From Sipunculus nudus (Eukaryota; Annelida; Sipuncula; Golfingiida; Sipunculidae): a stretch of 64,000 nt of DNA. Location: NCBI GenBank assembly GCA_026874595.1, contig CM049306.1, positions 97,891,642-97,955,641 of the forward strand, written 5' to 3'. The notes beneath the pieces were generated by a model. That model ran no database searches. It was not told the DNA's origin and was given only the letters and a program-made list of their open reading frames with translations. The position numbers and the translations under genes were made by a program. This document shows, in pieces, positions 1-13,403 of the stretch. Each line of letters starts with the position of its first letter. Position 1 is the stretch's first letter.

Positions 1-1640
1 TGTTTACTAACTGCTTTTATAGATATAGAAGCTCAAACGTATATCACACGCAGAGGTGTTATAAGAACTAGTTACCTACAGTCCATTAATGTGTAAGCCG
101 AGTAAGTCAGAAATCACATAAATTATACACAAAATGTAGGTAAATTGCTGGATTTAATTTAAATATTTCCCGTATTCGTCCACGCGGGGCCCTGAATGAG
201 TTAAACCCTTTCGACATCTGCGAGTCCAGCATCCAGCAATTTCATATGGCAAATACATTTATTAACAATATGATATTTTTAAGTTATATTTAGCCCTTCC
301 CTTAATATTTAATTTATTGCATTTTCACACATATACACGTTCAGAGTATTCCATGCGCAGTCAGACCTTAAACTTTAAACCTTCCATGGTAGTCTTTGCC
401 ACATTTTATCTGCCGAAAGTTGGGCACGGCTTTTCCAGGGGACGACGGTATATATGTCCCTCGATCTTGTTGCCTACAGGTGTATTTCCATGTGTGCGTA
501 TATAGTGCGTATATACATGCGTGAAATGGCGGAAGTATATATTTGTACAGTGGATCTAGCAGGTCTTCCACAAAAAGATGGTGAAGTGGCGTCATTTTTA
601 ATTACCCCATAATCCCTGAGTTGACGCAGACTCTATGCATGAAAATCGCTCCTCTGGCGATTTTCACGCATATATGCACATACGCTGACGGACACATGTA
701 AACACCCCATGCAGTTACAAAATCATATGAGCGATTTTTCGCGCATATACGCGAAAGTGAAAATACCCCTTTATACATGCTCTATCCAGTGTTCCATCTT
801 TTCAATAGGCGTAACGGTAGCCGCAAGCAGGACCCGCAAAATCCAAGACTGCTAGCTGGAGTTCCCAAATCAGCGTGGGGCCCCCGCGGTGAGCCTTGAT
901 AAAAAGGGATAAAGATAATGAAAAAAGACGAATTTTCTCCGCACTGGGATCGACGTGTATGGAAAGGCACCTATATGCAATTCGGCAGAAATTATGAAGA
1001 AAAAAAAAGGAAATTAATAATAAAGATAATTACATCGGCCTGCCTTTATACTCAGTGCGCCATGCAAGTTTATTTTGTAAGCGATTACAAAGGCCATTTA
1101 TTAATGATCGTTATAATATCGTTATATTATAAATATCGTTATAATTGTTATATCGGGTGTTTCTTTGATGAGTTTTAATAATCCTACACGATATGACCTC
1201 ATATATTGGCTCCTTTTTACATTTTTTAATTAGTACCTTGGGTAAAATTACACTTACATATTCATAGACGTAGATTTATATTAAAGAATTTGAAGATTGG
1301 ATCCTCCCACTAAACACTTCACACATGTACATATGTCAGGTAATTGATATTCGGTATAAGTGGCCGTGACACGATTTTTGCAGACCTCACGAAAATCCCG
1401 AATATGGTCATCTCTAAAAATCGTACACCTTTCCAACATCAAAGGTAGTAGAAGTATATACCCACCACTCTTCTACATTTACTAAACCAAGTACAATCTT
1501 TTTGGCATCCGATCTCGAAAGACGATTGGGAATTGCGCTTTACTTTGGCTTGTCTGCGGTTGGCTGTGTTTGCTGTGGCTCTGCGTCATATCCTTCAACG
1601 GCAGACTGTTGCAGGTGAACTATGTAAAAGCTTAAACGGG
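1..1640. other. intergenic sequence, no gene seen
   Basis: AT-rich sequence with only short open frames that lack any recognisable motif or splice framework. A pair of similar stretches near 640-680 and 725-770 share a gcgattttcacgcatata-like core, which looks like a small diverged repeat. No gene or RNA is supported here. Confidence 0.6.
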
Positions 1641-1689
1641 CTGTGTTGAGATCCTCGTTAGTCTGCGCTCCCTCTTAAAATCATCATTT

Positions 1690-3830
1690 ATTGTCTCCCT
1701 TTTCCTCCGTATTCCTAGGCCCTACTCCTGCCTTGGCTGCTTCTCTCCGGATGCTCTAGCCTGTCCAGACTTTTGGGTTGATTAAAGAGGCCTTCAGGTT
1801 ATGTTTACAGATTTTTATTGTCCTGGTAAGTCGGCCTTTTCAATGGCCTGTTGCTTGTTGGCAGTCCTCCGTGCATCGAATCCTTGGGGATGCGGCTATC
1901 ATCCGTGACCTAGCAATCGCAGTCGGCGAAGGGTGAGCAATGCATACATGGTTTGAATGACTTCTTACGCCAGCACAACCTTGTGAAGAACTCTGTCCTG
2001 CCAGTGATCTTCCATCTTCGCAGGCCTCGAAGAAGGGACAAGTTGAGTCTGTACATTTTGCTCGGGTACATTGTCAGTGCACAGTGTCGCCCACGAATTA
2101 TTCTTCAGGCATGCAATTGGTCTTGCAGCCTCGTCGATCCGATTGTGGGATTCGCTCTGTCCAGTGAAGCCCAGGCAAATGAACGCTCCAACCACTTCCA
2201 GGGTGTTGTCACTGATACGGGTACTGGGGATGCTGCTGACATCTTGGCCGATGGCGTCGTCTTCTAGACACTGATGGTCGGTACAAAGGTGCAGCGGGCA
2301 ATGAACTGTCGCTGGGTTTCTGTAGGACTACCTCATTGTAAATTGCAAGGGCAGCATTGTTTGCTAGCAGTATTTCGTATACCAGCACTTAAGGCACCGT
2401 GGTCTTTGGTCGCATTCGATATTACACCCATTGCCATGACTTCAGGTGTGAAGGTAGACACGACCATGGTAACAATCGGCGGCGTGCGATAATAGCTGAC
2501 ACGGTCAAAGGATCGGTCTTGCCAATGAAGGCACCATTTAGAAGTTGTTTGTGCTCTCGTCACTTATCATGCAGCTAACACAAAGAGAATATTGTTACCG
2601 CCTTTGAACTTCCTGCTCTGAAATCGCACTGTGATTCTGGATCCACCTAGACACTACTAGACAGCAAGTGCTCGTAGTCTGTTTAGGACGACGAGGGCAA
2701 GGCCGTCCAGTGATACGTATGAGGGAAGTTCCTTACAGGTTGTTGCAGTCATTTCAGTCGCCTTACTTATTGCTGAGAGTGGCAATGTTTAATTCGCGCA
2801 TGTACAGGAGACTAATTCGTTCCTGCCATTACTGGCAGAGCAGACCGTACATGCGCAGAAATAAGATGGATCACTTGCTGGCTTTGATAATTAAGGATGG
2901 GATGCCTTCTTTTCCTGGGATTTAACCATAGGCTAATGAGTCATTAGCTTTGCTGAGCTCTTCTGTCATGGGAAAATGCATCGAGCACTTCTGTAACTGG
3001 CATGTCCTGAGTGTACTCCAGTGCACCTTAAGTGAGCACATTCTCCTGATAGCAGAGCTGCTGACATTGTTCCTCCATCGTTGCATCTGGTAGCTCCTAT
3101 CAATGAGGACCTCTCCAAGGAATTGAGTGGTGCAACCTTGGTGGTCCAACTGTCTTATTCAAGCCTCTGATGTTGTCAAAATGTATGCTGAGCGCTGGTC
3201 ATTTTGAAAGAGGAGTTGGCACAACGGCGGGCAGTTCGTTAACTTATAGCCTTCCTATGTGCAATGCAGGACATAACTGAGGGGTCCTCCTTGCACTCAA
3301 TTAGAACTGCACGCTTGGTTAAATGCCAGCTCCATCTCTGTATTTCAAGATTAAAACAGTCGGGATTATGCCACTAATATTTAAGGAAGGTAGTCATTAC
3401 TGTATCGCAGGTAGTATCACGTGTGAAGCTCAATGCTGACTGTTGATAGGTCCTGTGTGACGGAGTTATTGAACAATGTAGCAATTTTTCTGAGACATCA
3501 ATGCGGGGACGTTATTTATGTCATTTAGGTTTCAGTCGCACCTTGCTGCTGACCAGAGTGGTCGGTTTCACAATCAGAGCTGTGGTTTCTTCGAATGATG
3601 AGTACGCTTCATTGCAGAGACCACCTATCGATGACTAGGTCCAGCTTGTTCATGTTGCAGGATCCTAGCCATGACAACATGACTCTCAGGCCTTCGGAAA
3701 TAAACTGATAGGGCCTGGAGTCATGATGGCAGTAACAACAGAACGCCCATTCTAAGGGTCGGATCAAAGTATTTCCTGTCTGGTATTATTTGGCATCACA
3801 GGCTTATATAGTCGTAATATAGGTGCTTAA
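1690..3830 (-). pseudogene. degraded non-LTR retrotransposon (LINE), endonuclease end to reverse transcriptase
   Basis: Read on the minus strand, broken frames give recognisable parts of an APE endonuclease/reverse transcriptase protein in the right order. Around 3530-3660 lies the end of the endonuclease, with a DxxTDH-like catalytic motif. At 2880-2995 is a stretch reading TEELSKANDSLAYG followed after a stop by IPGKEGIP, typical of the RT entry region. At about 2330-2375 the RT catalytic box reads LANNAAL where FADDAAL would be expected. At 1880-2100 and on to 1760 come the C-terminal connection sequences (LNLSLLRGLRR, WQDRV, TMYALLTLRRLR, HNLKASLINPKVW). Frameshifts and stops are frequent, so it is dead. 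The local base composition is richer in GC than the flanks. The family resembles LINEs often annotated in molluscs as craniofacial development protein 2-like; that family name comes from knowledge, not from a search. Confidence 0.75.
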
Positions 3831-4385
3831 TATCAAAGAAAAAGTGTTGTTACACAAAAATAATTACATTTATTACCTCCTTTCATCACTGTGGCACCGA
3901 TTCACGTGAAGCGGTACTTCTCATTCAAAACTAAATGTGTCATGGCGCGGTCATGTATGGAAACTTGGAAGTCGGAAGCCGGAAACCAACGAAAGCAGTT
4001 TAAAGCATATACAAAATGCTAACGCTTCAATACCGTTTTGTTTTCCCCCCGATATAATAAGATCTTTATTATTATTCTGTGAAGAATAATAGTTATCCAT
4101 TGTTTAATCTGAACGTTATGGAAGATTTTGTGCTCAGAAGCCATCTCGGAAGTCAGTCAGAAGTGCTTGGATGTTATCCAATGTGTATAACGCGGAAGTC
4201 ACAGAGACGCACTGGTTAACTTGTAGTCAGTTAAGAGCCACAGTCCAAATGCAGTTTCATTATAATTATAGTTGCATGCATATATTAAAACTGCTTATGC
4301 ATGATTCTGCTTTTAATGAGTGTATAATACAATACATGATACATAATCGGAAAACTATAGGTTCTTAATTTTTTTTATTTGTAAA

Positions 4386-4457
<72 letters not shown>

Positions 4458-4790
4458 GTGTATTTTCACGTAATATATTTCACCCCATCTCAAGATTATG
4501 AGGATTTTCTGTTCCGCAACTATTCTTCTAAATGTTTTTGAACAATGTATTCAAACATTAAGTTGTTGGGCTTTAATATTTATATTTCTGTAAAATGACG
4601 GTGAAAACTGGAAAGTCCAAATATTCAAAAGTTCGTAACATGTTAATGTCAATGATGAAATGCGCGTCTATACATTTATAACTGGCAAATATCACTACTA
4701 GTATTTAAATGTAGTACTCGTTGTAAAATAATTGATATGTTTAAGTCTTATGACAATCTTTGCATATTACCCACATTTGTGATCTGTGAG
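3831..4790. other. unannotated AT-rich spacer with a GAAGTCGGAAG-type repeat
   Basis: No gene. The stretch at 3960-4000 (ggaagtcggaagccggaaac) is related in inverted orientation to 6550-6590 and to 6350-6380, where cttccgagttttacacat recurs. This suggests the ends of an old mobile element between about 3.9 and 6.6 kb. Confidence 0.4.
4391..4455. repeat. (AT)n microsatellite
   Basis: About 32 uninterrupted AT dinucleotides. A simple sequence repeat with no coding or regulatory signal attached. Confidence 0.95.
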
Positions 4791-5000
4791 CGCACAGGCT
4801 CGGACAGTAGAGCACAGTGTGCGAGTCTGAGAATCAGCCGAGGAGCCGTGAGATTTTTCACGGTCGATCCCACCCCGAGCTAAGCTCTGTGGGGAGACCG
4901 TGCATGACTCACACGGTAATGCGAGGGGGGGGGGGGGGGGATTGGAATTCGTCGGTGTTATTACCGAGGAAAGTGTGATAACGGAAGGACTTCCTCTCTC
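4790..5000 (+). mobile_element. diverged SINE copy
   Basis: The segment from cggacagtagagcaca to the gagatttttcacggtc block and the following GAGCTAAGCTCTGTGG matches, with divergence, the layout of the clearer tRNA-derived SINE at 8940-9235: tRNA-like head, then GTGAGATTTT(T)CA(C/T)GGTC, then an unrelated-looking body. The run of 16 G at 4925-4940 lies inside it. The Pol III boxes are poorly conserved here, so the call rests on the shared middle. Confidence 0.5.
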
Positions 5001-6990
5001 AATATACTATTATATATTTGGATGCTCTCTCAGTGGAGTAAATCACCAACTTATGAATTGGAAAGTAATAAATATAATAATGAATTGCTAGGGAATAAAA
5101 AAGTAATCCGGAAAAAAATGAAAATTGATTACGAATAAATGGGAAAAGAACTCGATAAAATGAGAGATATTACGTCTGAACGGGCTTGCGCCCTCTATGG
5201 ATGCACCACTGAATAATAAATATGGTATAATAACCCTAATACGGCATTAAAAATACCGTTATAAATTACGATGTCATTCAAAATAAAAACAGTAATATAT
5301 TATCCATACGTTGAACAAATATGAAAATTCAATATATCCCAGTAGGTCATCGCTGGAACAAACATACGTCTTTCAATATGTTAGAGTTCAACGATATTTA
5401 AAAAAAATGTTAAATTTATATCTTAGAAAAGGGATACAACAGTCCAAATAATATATAACATACTAATACATGTGTTATTATAAAATCTGATGGATTTGTA
5501 AATTTAAGCAAATATTTTTTTTAAACTAAAATTAATTCTTTTTCAAGTTTTTGACTCTTATTTTTAAACTTTATCAATCTTGATATTTATATTATAACAA
5601 TTTCACTCCTGAAGTTTCAACATCACATTTCAACTTCAAATATATGGATATTTATTAATATATTAAAGTATGTTTGCAACTGATTTCACTCTCAAACGTT
5701 ATAATGTGCATGATAAGGGCATCTAACCAGAATGTGCTCCCTTCAACTTCATATTACTGTACGATTACAAGGATCTCGATAAGAAATTACAATTTTGTTT
5801 ACATAATATATATAAAAAATATCAATGTGTGCAACCGGACAATGAAATGTAAAATATAATTTGGCATAAAAAATATTTCATAATAGATAAGAGTTTAAGA
5901 GATTCATAATCCTGATGAAATTTTTTGGTCAATGGAAGAGGAAAAGGTTTTTCAATTTATACATTAAAAATAAAATATTTTGTTCGAAACAACTTGTAAA
6001 AACATTAACTGGACGTTTTTTGGTTCTGTCAAATTTTCTGTTTAAGTTTCTATGATATTATCAGGGTGATTTTTATAGGGGCACATTTGTAACGTGAATA
6101 AAATATTATCAAACCTTTATTTTTTTCATTTTTCCACCAACATAAAATATACGGTAACAGCGTAAAATATTGATGAGTTAAAATAATCTTGTTTTACAAA
6201 ATGAAATAAAATATCAATATAATATATTATAAAAAAACAGCATCATGAATTTTACAAAACAGATTGAGTTTATGAAAAATATATGATATTGAAGAAACTG
6301 TAAATGCTTGACACGTTTGCTGACGATATGATGACCAGTGCATTAGCCATTACTGGCTTCCGAGTTTTACACATTTGGCCCATAACCGGGCATTTCCGAG
6401 CAAAAAATAGTCTATAATTTCGGATGGATAACTTTGATTTTTTACATAATGTTAGAAAAGACCTTATTCTATTAATAAAAATAAAAAGGTACTTTCCATT
6501 GATGTAGTAGCATTTTAATTATGCTTCGATCATTGTTTTGAAAAAATCCTTGCTTCCGACTTCGGACTTCCGAGTTTTACACATAGCCGTTTGGAAATCC
6601 CTTACCGGAAGTTATGGTTCTCCCGCTGACAGACGTGGAGACGAGTTTTTCGAGTAAAACCAGCCTCAGAATTAAAAACTGCTGCACGAATGCACGTAAG
6701 TCAACCGTGGATGTAATAATTATTATTTTCCCCAACAGAATAACGTCACTTTTTGTCTTAACTCAGGAAAATGACAGTTCGATAAGTAGATGAAAATGAA
6801 AAAGTAGTGTCAGAAATGGCGTGCACATCTGCACATACTCGAATTGATGCGAACCCAATAGCTTGTACTGTCACCCCATCGTCTTCAGTTCATCTAAAAT
6901 CGACGTTTGGGGTGACAAGCTGTCGCTAGCAGGATCCAAGATGCTACCATGGTACGCTTGTGCTGTTGCTTGGATGAAAAGTATGTATTG
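5001..6990. other. AT-rich spacer, no gene seen
   Basis: Very AT-rich with many poly-A/T runs. Short open frames have no recognisable motif and low-complexity composition. From 6340 to 6660 there are two direct copies of a block containing cttccgagttttacacat, probably repeat-derived. Confidence 0.5.
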
Positions 6991-6999
6991 TGATGGAGA

Positions 7000-7500
7000 A
7001 GTCATGGTATGAGCAAAACTATTGCAGAAATTACCATTTTCTTTGACATTGAACCCTGGACAGTGGCATCTATTTCCTCGTAGACCAGGTCTTTTCTCTG
7101 TTCTAGGCCCTGTTGAGCAAAAGAGACGAAATGAAAGGATTCGTTCATTGCCTCCAGGTCGCAGATCCGGTGTAAGATGGAAGGTGGTTCTGACTGGAGG
7201 GCATGAGCCCTCCGGATATTTACCTCGTCAGACGGTGTACTCCAGCCTTTCAAGAGTGCTTCCCAAGGAGTGTCTGGTTTCCCGCAGTGCTGCAGTGTCA
7301 ATGTTGAGCTTTTTAAGATGACGGTCACCTCTAGTCTGATTGAAGTACTGCAATGTCGAGACTGAAGTTCTTCAGCTCGAGATCAATGATCGTGCTTTCC
7401 TGGAATCATCAACCAGAGAAAGGTCATCTGGGAGGCATGCAATGGGCAGATAATACTCTCATTCCATGTTGCACTTTGCAGTACCAGGGTCTTTATTTGT
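7000..7500 (-). pseudogene. degraded LINE fragment, N-terminal endonuclease part
   Basis: On the minus strand the frame near 7270-7320 reads LKKLNIDTAALRETRHSLG, the second conserved block of an APE-type endonuclease (the E of ET is a metal ligand in that family). An ATWN-like start lies near 7480. Further down, at about 7010-7080, comes a frame ending FAHTMTSPSQ, which fits the later part of the same domain. Stops and frameshifts break it. It carries the piece that the copy at 1690-3830 lacks and has the same orientation, so the two may be one element split by about 3.2 kb of other sequence, or two separate insertions. Confidence 0.65.
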
Positions 7501-8300
7501 TGGTGTATATTTGGTTTTGGGGCTGCTAGATGTGTTGAACCGCTCAGCTCCACACACCCGCTGAAGCAGGTAGGCCATGGCGGGTCAGCACTCTACCAGC
7601 CCAGGGCCACCCAATTGTGAGCAGTAGCTGAACAGTGAGATGAAACGGTCCGACCCACTGTCGGAGCCAACATTTATCTCCCTGTCCTACGCCAATAGGA
7701 ATTGGGCATAGAACTTGCAAATTTTGCCTCCTGTGTTGTTCTAATGCCGTGGACAGCGACCTCTCGAGGGCACTTAGGCCTGAACAAGTTGTGTGGAGAT
7801 CCTTGGCTGTCCAGACGAAAGTATCCTCTTCTCGGTCTTGCTGATGTTGTCCCAAGGAGAGCAAAGTAATACGTTTGACAACAACGTGGCTACAGGAACC
7901 TTCAGAATGCTCATAGACGCCCAACCTCCAAAGGGGTTCCACTCCTGAATTTCTGTCTGGGGTAACTCCCGTTGCCTTTCTTGTTCTGAAGATTTCAACA
8001 AAGCAGCAGCGATGGGATCTCTACCTTCACAAGCTTGAATCCGCCGTTTTCTTTGGACTGCCCTACTCTATGATTCTCCATGAAGGATCATTTGCCACGG
8101 CGGAACTCCCTCTGTCCGACTATCAAGATGTGTTGTATGTGGCTATGTGTGAAGTATAGTAGCACAGCGTTGAGATGTGTCTGCAGTCCTGCTCCTCCAT
8201 GTTTGCAGCTTCTACCTATGCCCATCTTCGGCAAAAGAAAGCCAAGTAAGTCTCCTCTGATAGAACAAAGCCTCTCCACAACCTCCCGTAGTGCCTCTCA
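7501..8300 (-). other. GC-richer block upstream of the LINE fragment, possibly its 5' region
   Basis: The minus strand has open stretches at 7544-7942 (132 codons) and 7774-8001 (75 codons) with fairly even composition, overlapping in different frames. Neither shows a motif I recognise. The position directly upstream of the endonuclease fragment and the similar base composition make a LINE 5' untranslated or ORF1-like region the simplest reading. Not a supported host gene. Confidence 0.35.
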
Positions 8301-8939
8301 TTGACACTAAACATCAACTAGGTGCTTTGTAGACCAAGGCTAAAATAACATGGGGATTTAGGGAGCCTCCCCAACACTGTGAAATTTATGGATACACTCC
8401 GACCTCCGTCAACCAAGCACTAACTTCGGACAGACAGAGTCTGAGTAGTCGTATGTCCAATCACTTGCTGTAAAACCTGTAGTTATTTCAAACTGACAGA
8501 AAGGTGAAATCTGTAAAATTGAATGAGAACAACTATCTAAATGGGTATGAAAATATAATTATACACGGTTTCCCTCAGGAAACCTCAATTATTGTGCAAG
8601 TAGATGTATTCGAACTCATTGAAGAGGATATATAAAGTATATTTAGCAAGCTAGTACTATGCAACACAGCTGCAATGCGTTTTCTGAGGATGTGCTGGGT
8701 AAATTTAAGCCATAAGTGTCTCGCTGATGGCATACCATGTATTTTAGGTTTGCAAAACCAGCTTTTGAAAGATTCAGGAACAAATAAATTTGTCTTGCAC
8801 CCCACTTGATTTCATATCGAACTCAATGGGAAGCCAGTCTTTTTTTAAATACAGAGGAACTTACTTTGGATCATATATAACAAAATAAGTACTTGGTGAT
8901 CTAAGACAACATTTATAAAGTTATATCAAAGTTTATACC
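8301..8939. other. spacer, no gene seen
   Basis: No open frame with a recognisable product, no clear repeat ends. Nothing further can be supported. Confidence 0.5.
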
Positions 8940-9235
8940 AGCTTCTATGGCTCAGGGGTACAGGATAGGACTAAAAGTCGGAAGGTCGTGAGTTCAAATC
9001 TCAGCTGAGGCGGTGAGATTTTCATGGTCTGCCCCCAACCAGGGTGAGTGCTCTGCAGGCTTAATGGAAAGGCTGTGCCCCACGTGTGACACTCACAAAT
9101 GAGTGTGTTTTTGGAGAGGTTCCTCTGTGTTATGGCCCAGGAATGGGGATGATAACACAACCAGGACCTGCAGGTGTGGTAGACACGAAGCCTGGGTGAC
9201 ACCAGGATACAAAATTATATGATAGGAAGCGAATG
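8940..9235 (+). mobile_element. tRNA-derived SINE
   Basis: The head at about 8942-9015 has a Pol III A-box-like segment (TGGCTCAGGGGTACAGGA) and a good B box (GAGTTCAAATC near 8990-9000) spaced as in a tRNA, with a possible anticodon-like stem ggact/agtc. After the tRNA-like part comes GTGAGATTTTCATGGTC, shared with the copy at 4790-5000, and a body that ends near 9235. It is not a functional tRNA: the acceptor stem does not close and the discriminator region runs straight into the SINE body. Confidence 0.75.
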
Positions 9236-9628
9236 CTACCGCCCTGTCACAGTCCAAAACTGGAATGGAACTCTGCAGATGTACATACTTAGAAAAAGAA
9301 TTAGATAAGAGAGCGCAAGTGACCCAGGGGTCATGGTGCTCAGCTAAGTAGGGAGACCATTCACAAAAGGAAATTTATCATCTGAATACCAATTTCTGTA
9401 TGTGGTATCACAATTCAACTGAAGCATACTTTTGACATGAACTTTTGACCTATACCTGGCTGCACTGAGTGAACTCTTGACCTGTTGCCTAATCTGATAC
9501 AGTTGGCCGTCTGCCAAAGCTATAAATAGATCCAGACTGACCTTTGGCCTGTTTCAAAATCAGAAATAGTAGCCATACCATTGCATAAGCTCACAGATGG
9601 GCTCCACATGCAGCCCTGTGGGGGCATG

Positions 9629-9738
9629 ACACCCATGAGGTGATCACATGATATACATGAGGTGATCACATGCTACCTATGAGGTGATCACATGGTGCCC
9701 ATGAGGTGTTAACATGTCACCCATGAGGTGATCCCATG
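9629..9738. repeat. short tandem array, about 5 copies of a 22-25 bp unit
   Basis: Five successive units carry CATGAGGTGATCACATG or a close variant. The core GTGATCAC is a perfect palindrome, so each unit can pair with itself or its neighbours. It lies inside the family A composite. Confidence 0.85.
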
Positions 9739-12700
9739 CCTTGTGCTTGGCTACACTGATTGAACTCTTGACCTATATCTGGCTGCACTGAATGAACTCT
9801 TGATCTGTTGCCAAATCTGGAACAACTGGCAGTTTCTCAACCTATTTAAAGATACAGACACAATCTTGGCCTGTTGGTAAATCTGTTTACACATACTGAA
9901 AGACTTTGCCCTAAAATGCTTTTTTTCAAGCTGACATATTCATAAACTTTTTATCAAAATACCTAGAATAATAAAAGATGCAGTCCTTTCATTGTTAAAG
10001 GCCCAATAATTCTGCCAAAAATCATTCAAGTAAACTTGAACAAAGGTCACCTAAGAATAATTTTTGTGCAATGTTACAGAAGTTATAATAAAACAATAAT
10101 TTTGTAGAAGAACAGTCCTCAGTTTGAAATAGACATAATTATGGCCATAAGACCAACTTAAGCTTTTCACGACTCAACCAAAAATCAACAAACTCAATCT
10201 ATTCTGATATGATTGAAAGAACCATGTCCTAGGATAATTCTTCTAAAAAATTGAACGATTCAACTTGACAGATTCATCATAAACATTTTATGCTGAAAGA
10301 GGCTAAAATTATGAGGTTTTAGCCCATAAAAAAACAGGTCAATGTAGTTGGCACCACGAAATCTGCAACTTCAAATATGAGTCGTGTGACCAACATTTGC
10401 ACAATACTTGGTAACGCTAGCTTCTGTCATTTCTAAGATTACTATGTCAGTATGCTTACTTGGCCAATTGACTAAGTTCAAATTTGTGTAACTCTGCTAA
10501 AATTCATCAAATGCAAACCATTTGAACAAACTTAAGAGGGCTTGCCTCTGGGATCATTTCTGTAAAATATTGAACAATTTGGCTGGACCATTTACAAGAA
10601 AAAGACTTTTAGAGGTTTTTCAGCTTTTTCCCTATAAAATCTAAGTAAATGCAGATAGCAAAAAAAATTAGCTGAATCCCACATTTGATATGTGACAGAT
10701 TATTGCATAAAATCTGGGGATGGTAGCTCCTGCTATTCCTGAGAAATTATGGGTTAATGTACAGATGACCAATGGCCCCCGTACAAAAAAGGTGAATGCA
10801 GGTGGTGCCACCAATACCTGAATTTCATATATGACTCATGTGACCAACATTGGCATAAAATCTGGTGATGATAGCTCCAGTCATTTCTGAGATTGTCATT
10901 TTAGTATGCTTTTTTGGACAGATGACTAAGTTCAACTTCCTGTAGCTCGGCCAAAATTGAACCATTGAAAAAAACTTGAGAGAGATGGTATAAAAGATTA
11001 TTACTCTTAAATATTGAACCATTTGGCTGGACTGTTTCTTCGGAGAAGATTTTTAAAGTTTTTTTTCTTTTTCTCTATAAAATCTCAGAAAATGCAGAGT
11101 TCTTCAGATGGCTAATTTTTAGCATTAAATTTTATTATGCTAGCTCCAGTGGTTTTCGAGATAGTATGGATTAACATACAGACGATGGAGGGACGCCGCC
11201 ACACCATTGCATTAGCTCACAGGTTTGCTAAAAATTACTACAGTTGCATATTGAATGCAAAATTATAATACAGATACATCTCACTGATGGCAAAATCTTG
11301 AATTAAGTTGAGTATGGATACCAATTTTTTATAATCCATGTACAGCCGTCTTATATACAAACAGAGAGCTGTATACCTGTGATTGTAAACATTGCCTGGC
11401 ATGAGGAGTATCTAAAATCATTAATCTACATTTTTTTAAAGCTTTTAAAAAAACATTCTTGTCAATAGTAACCATAGATAACCTGAAATCTAAATGTCTA
11501 GAGGCATGATGTAACTGATGCTGATAAACTGGTGCCAGGCTAGATGTATCTGCTTCACACAGCTAACATATATGGTAAAATGACTCAATTCAATCTTTAT
11601 AATTCAGCCAAAATTCATTCTTAGGAACCATAAAAGACAATTATTATAAGAATTATTCAGGGGATTATTCTTGTAAAATATTAAACAAATTGGCCTAAGT
11701 GGTGTCAGTCAAAAAACATTTTGCAGGTTTATAACTCGTACGGGAAAATACAGCAAAATGGCTAAGTTAAGCTTCCCATAACTCAGCCAAAAATCACTGA
11801 ACCAAAACCATATGAACAAATTTGAAATATCATCATCTAAGGATCATTCATGTGTGAGATTAAAGAATTTCACCCAGTTTTTTTTTTTAGGAGAAAATCT
11901 TTGTAGCCACTGAGCAGAAATGGGCTGCTATAACATTTGACAATATTCAGCTTCCCATAACTCGGCCAAAAGTCATTAAACACAGACCATTTGAACAAAC
12001 TTAAGAAAGCACTACCCTAGGAGCATATCTGTGCAATATTAAACAATTTGGCTTTACCCTTTCAGAGAAGAAGTTTTTTGTAGCCCTCTGTATGCTCCAG
12101 GCACTGTTTACCCCTGTACAAAAAGACCAATGCAGGTGGCGCCACCAATACCTCAATTTCAGATATGACTCAAGTGACCAACATTAACATAAAATTAGAT
12201 GATGATAGCTTCAGCCATTTCTGAGATTTAAATTTTAGCATGCAAATAACAAAGTCCAACTTCCTATTATCTGAAAAAAAAATCACTGAACTGGAACCAT
12301 TTGAACAAACTTGAGAGAGATTGTTCCAGGGAACATTTCTGTGAAATTTTGGACAATTTGGCTGGACAGTTTCAGAGAAGAAGATTTTTAAAGGTTTTTA
12401 AGCTTTTTCTCTATAAAATCTAAATAAATGTGACCAACATTGACATAGAATTAGATGATGATAGCTCCAGCCATTTCTGAGATTTGAATTTTAGCATGCA
12501 AATAACAAAGTCAAACTTCCTATAACTCAGTAAACAAGGGACCTATGGGTCACGGTGCTCAGCTAAAGTTTGAAATTTTTGCAAATGCAAAATATAAAAA
12601 ATATTCTATTGTAATGTTTTTCATTTATATAATCATATGAGAAGCTATGAGGAAAGGGGCCCTCCTAATTTACAGATGGAAAGGCAAGTGGACAGAATGG

Positions 12701-13403
12701 GCTAATACGTTTATTTCACTTTCAAGGGAATAATGCATTTTAGTTTATATACAAGCCCATTTTTTTTAGCATATCTACTTTTTCCATTAATAGTTTTTAT
12801 CTGATTCATTTTTTTTTTATTTACAAGTTTTATAAATTTGTAATAAAAAAAAACTGAAAATATAAGTTAAAATATTAGAATTCTAAGTTGCAATCATTAT
12901 ATATCCACAGTGTAGCTCATACTGGGTCATATTATGCATACAAATATATTTAATTATTTTTAAATCACAAATGTTTAAACTGAATTTAAAAGAAAATAAT
13001 GCCACAACATGGCATGTACAAGATTATTCCTTGAATCACTATTAAAATGTTTTGCACATTGGAGTTTTCAGTACATGCTTAATTTTATTCACCGAAATAA
13101 AATAAAAGATTCAGTAAATTTGATAAAATAAAAACATCTTTTCAAATAAAGTATACACACTGTTGGTTCAATGAGGGACAAACAATATCATTATGCTAAT
13201 TACAATCTCAGCTATAATTAATTACTGGAAGTAAGGAATTACTTATCTGATGAACATCCACACTTTCATAGCAATACACCTCTTTGTGGACACAATTAAA
13301 TGTGCACTTTAATCATTGTAACCCTGGTGGTACAATACAAAATCTAAAATGTAGCATAGCCAAGAATAAAATAAAATACAGAAAATGATAACATTCATCT
13401 AGA

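Noticed and set aside
7544-7942. A 132-codon minus-strand frame as a host gene
   Set aside because: Overlaps another frame of similar quality and sits directly upstream of a dead LINE endonuclease fragment; more likely its 5' region.
8942-9015. A possible tRNA gene
   Set aside because: A and B boxes are present, but there is no closed acceptor stem and the sequence continues into a SINE body.
9629-9738. A CRISPR-like repeat array
   Set aside because: The units are contiguous and palindromic with no unique spacers of constant length, and the genome is eukaryotic.
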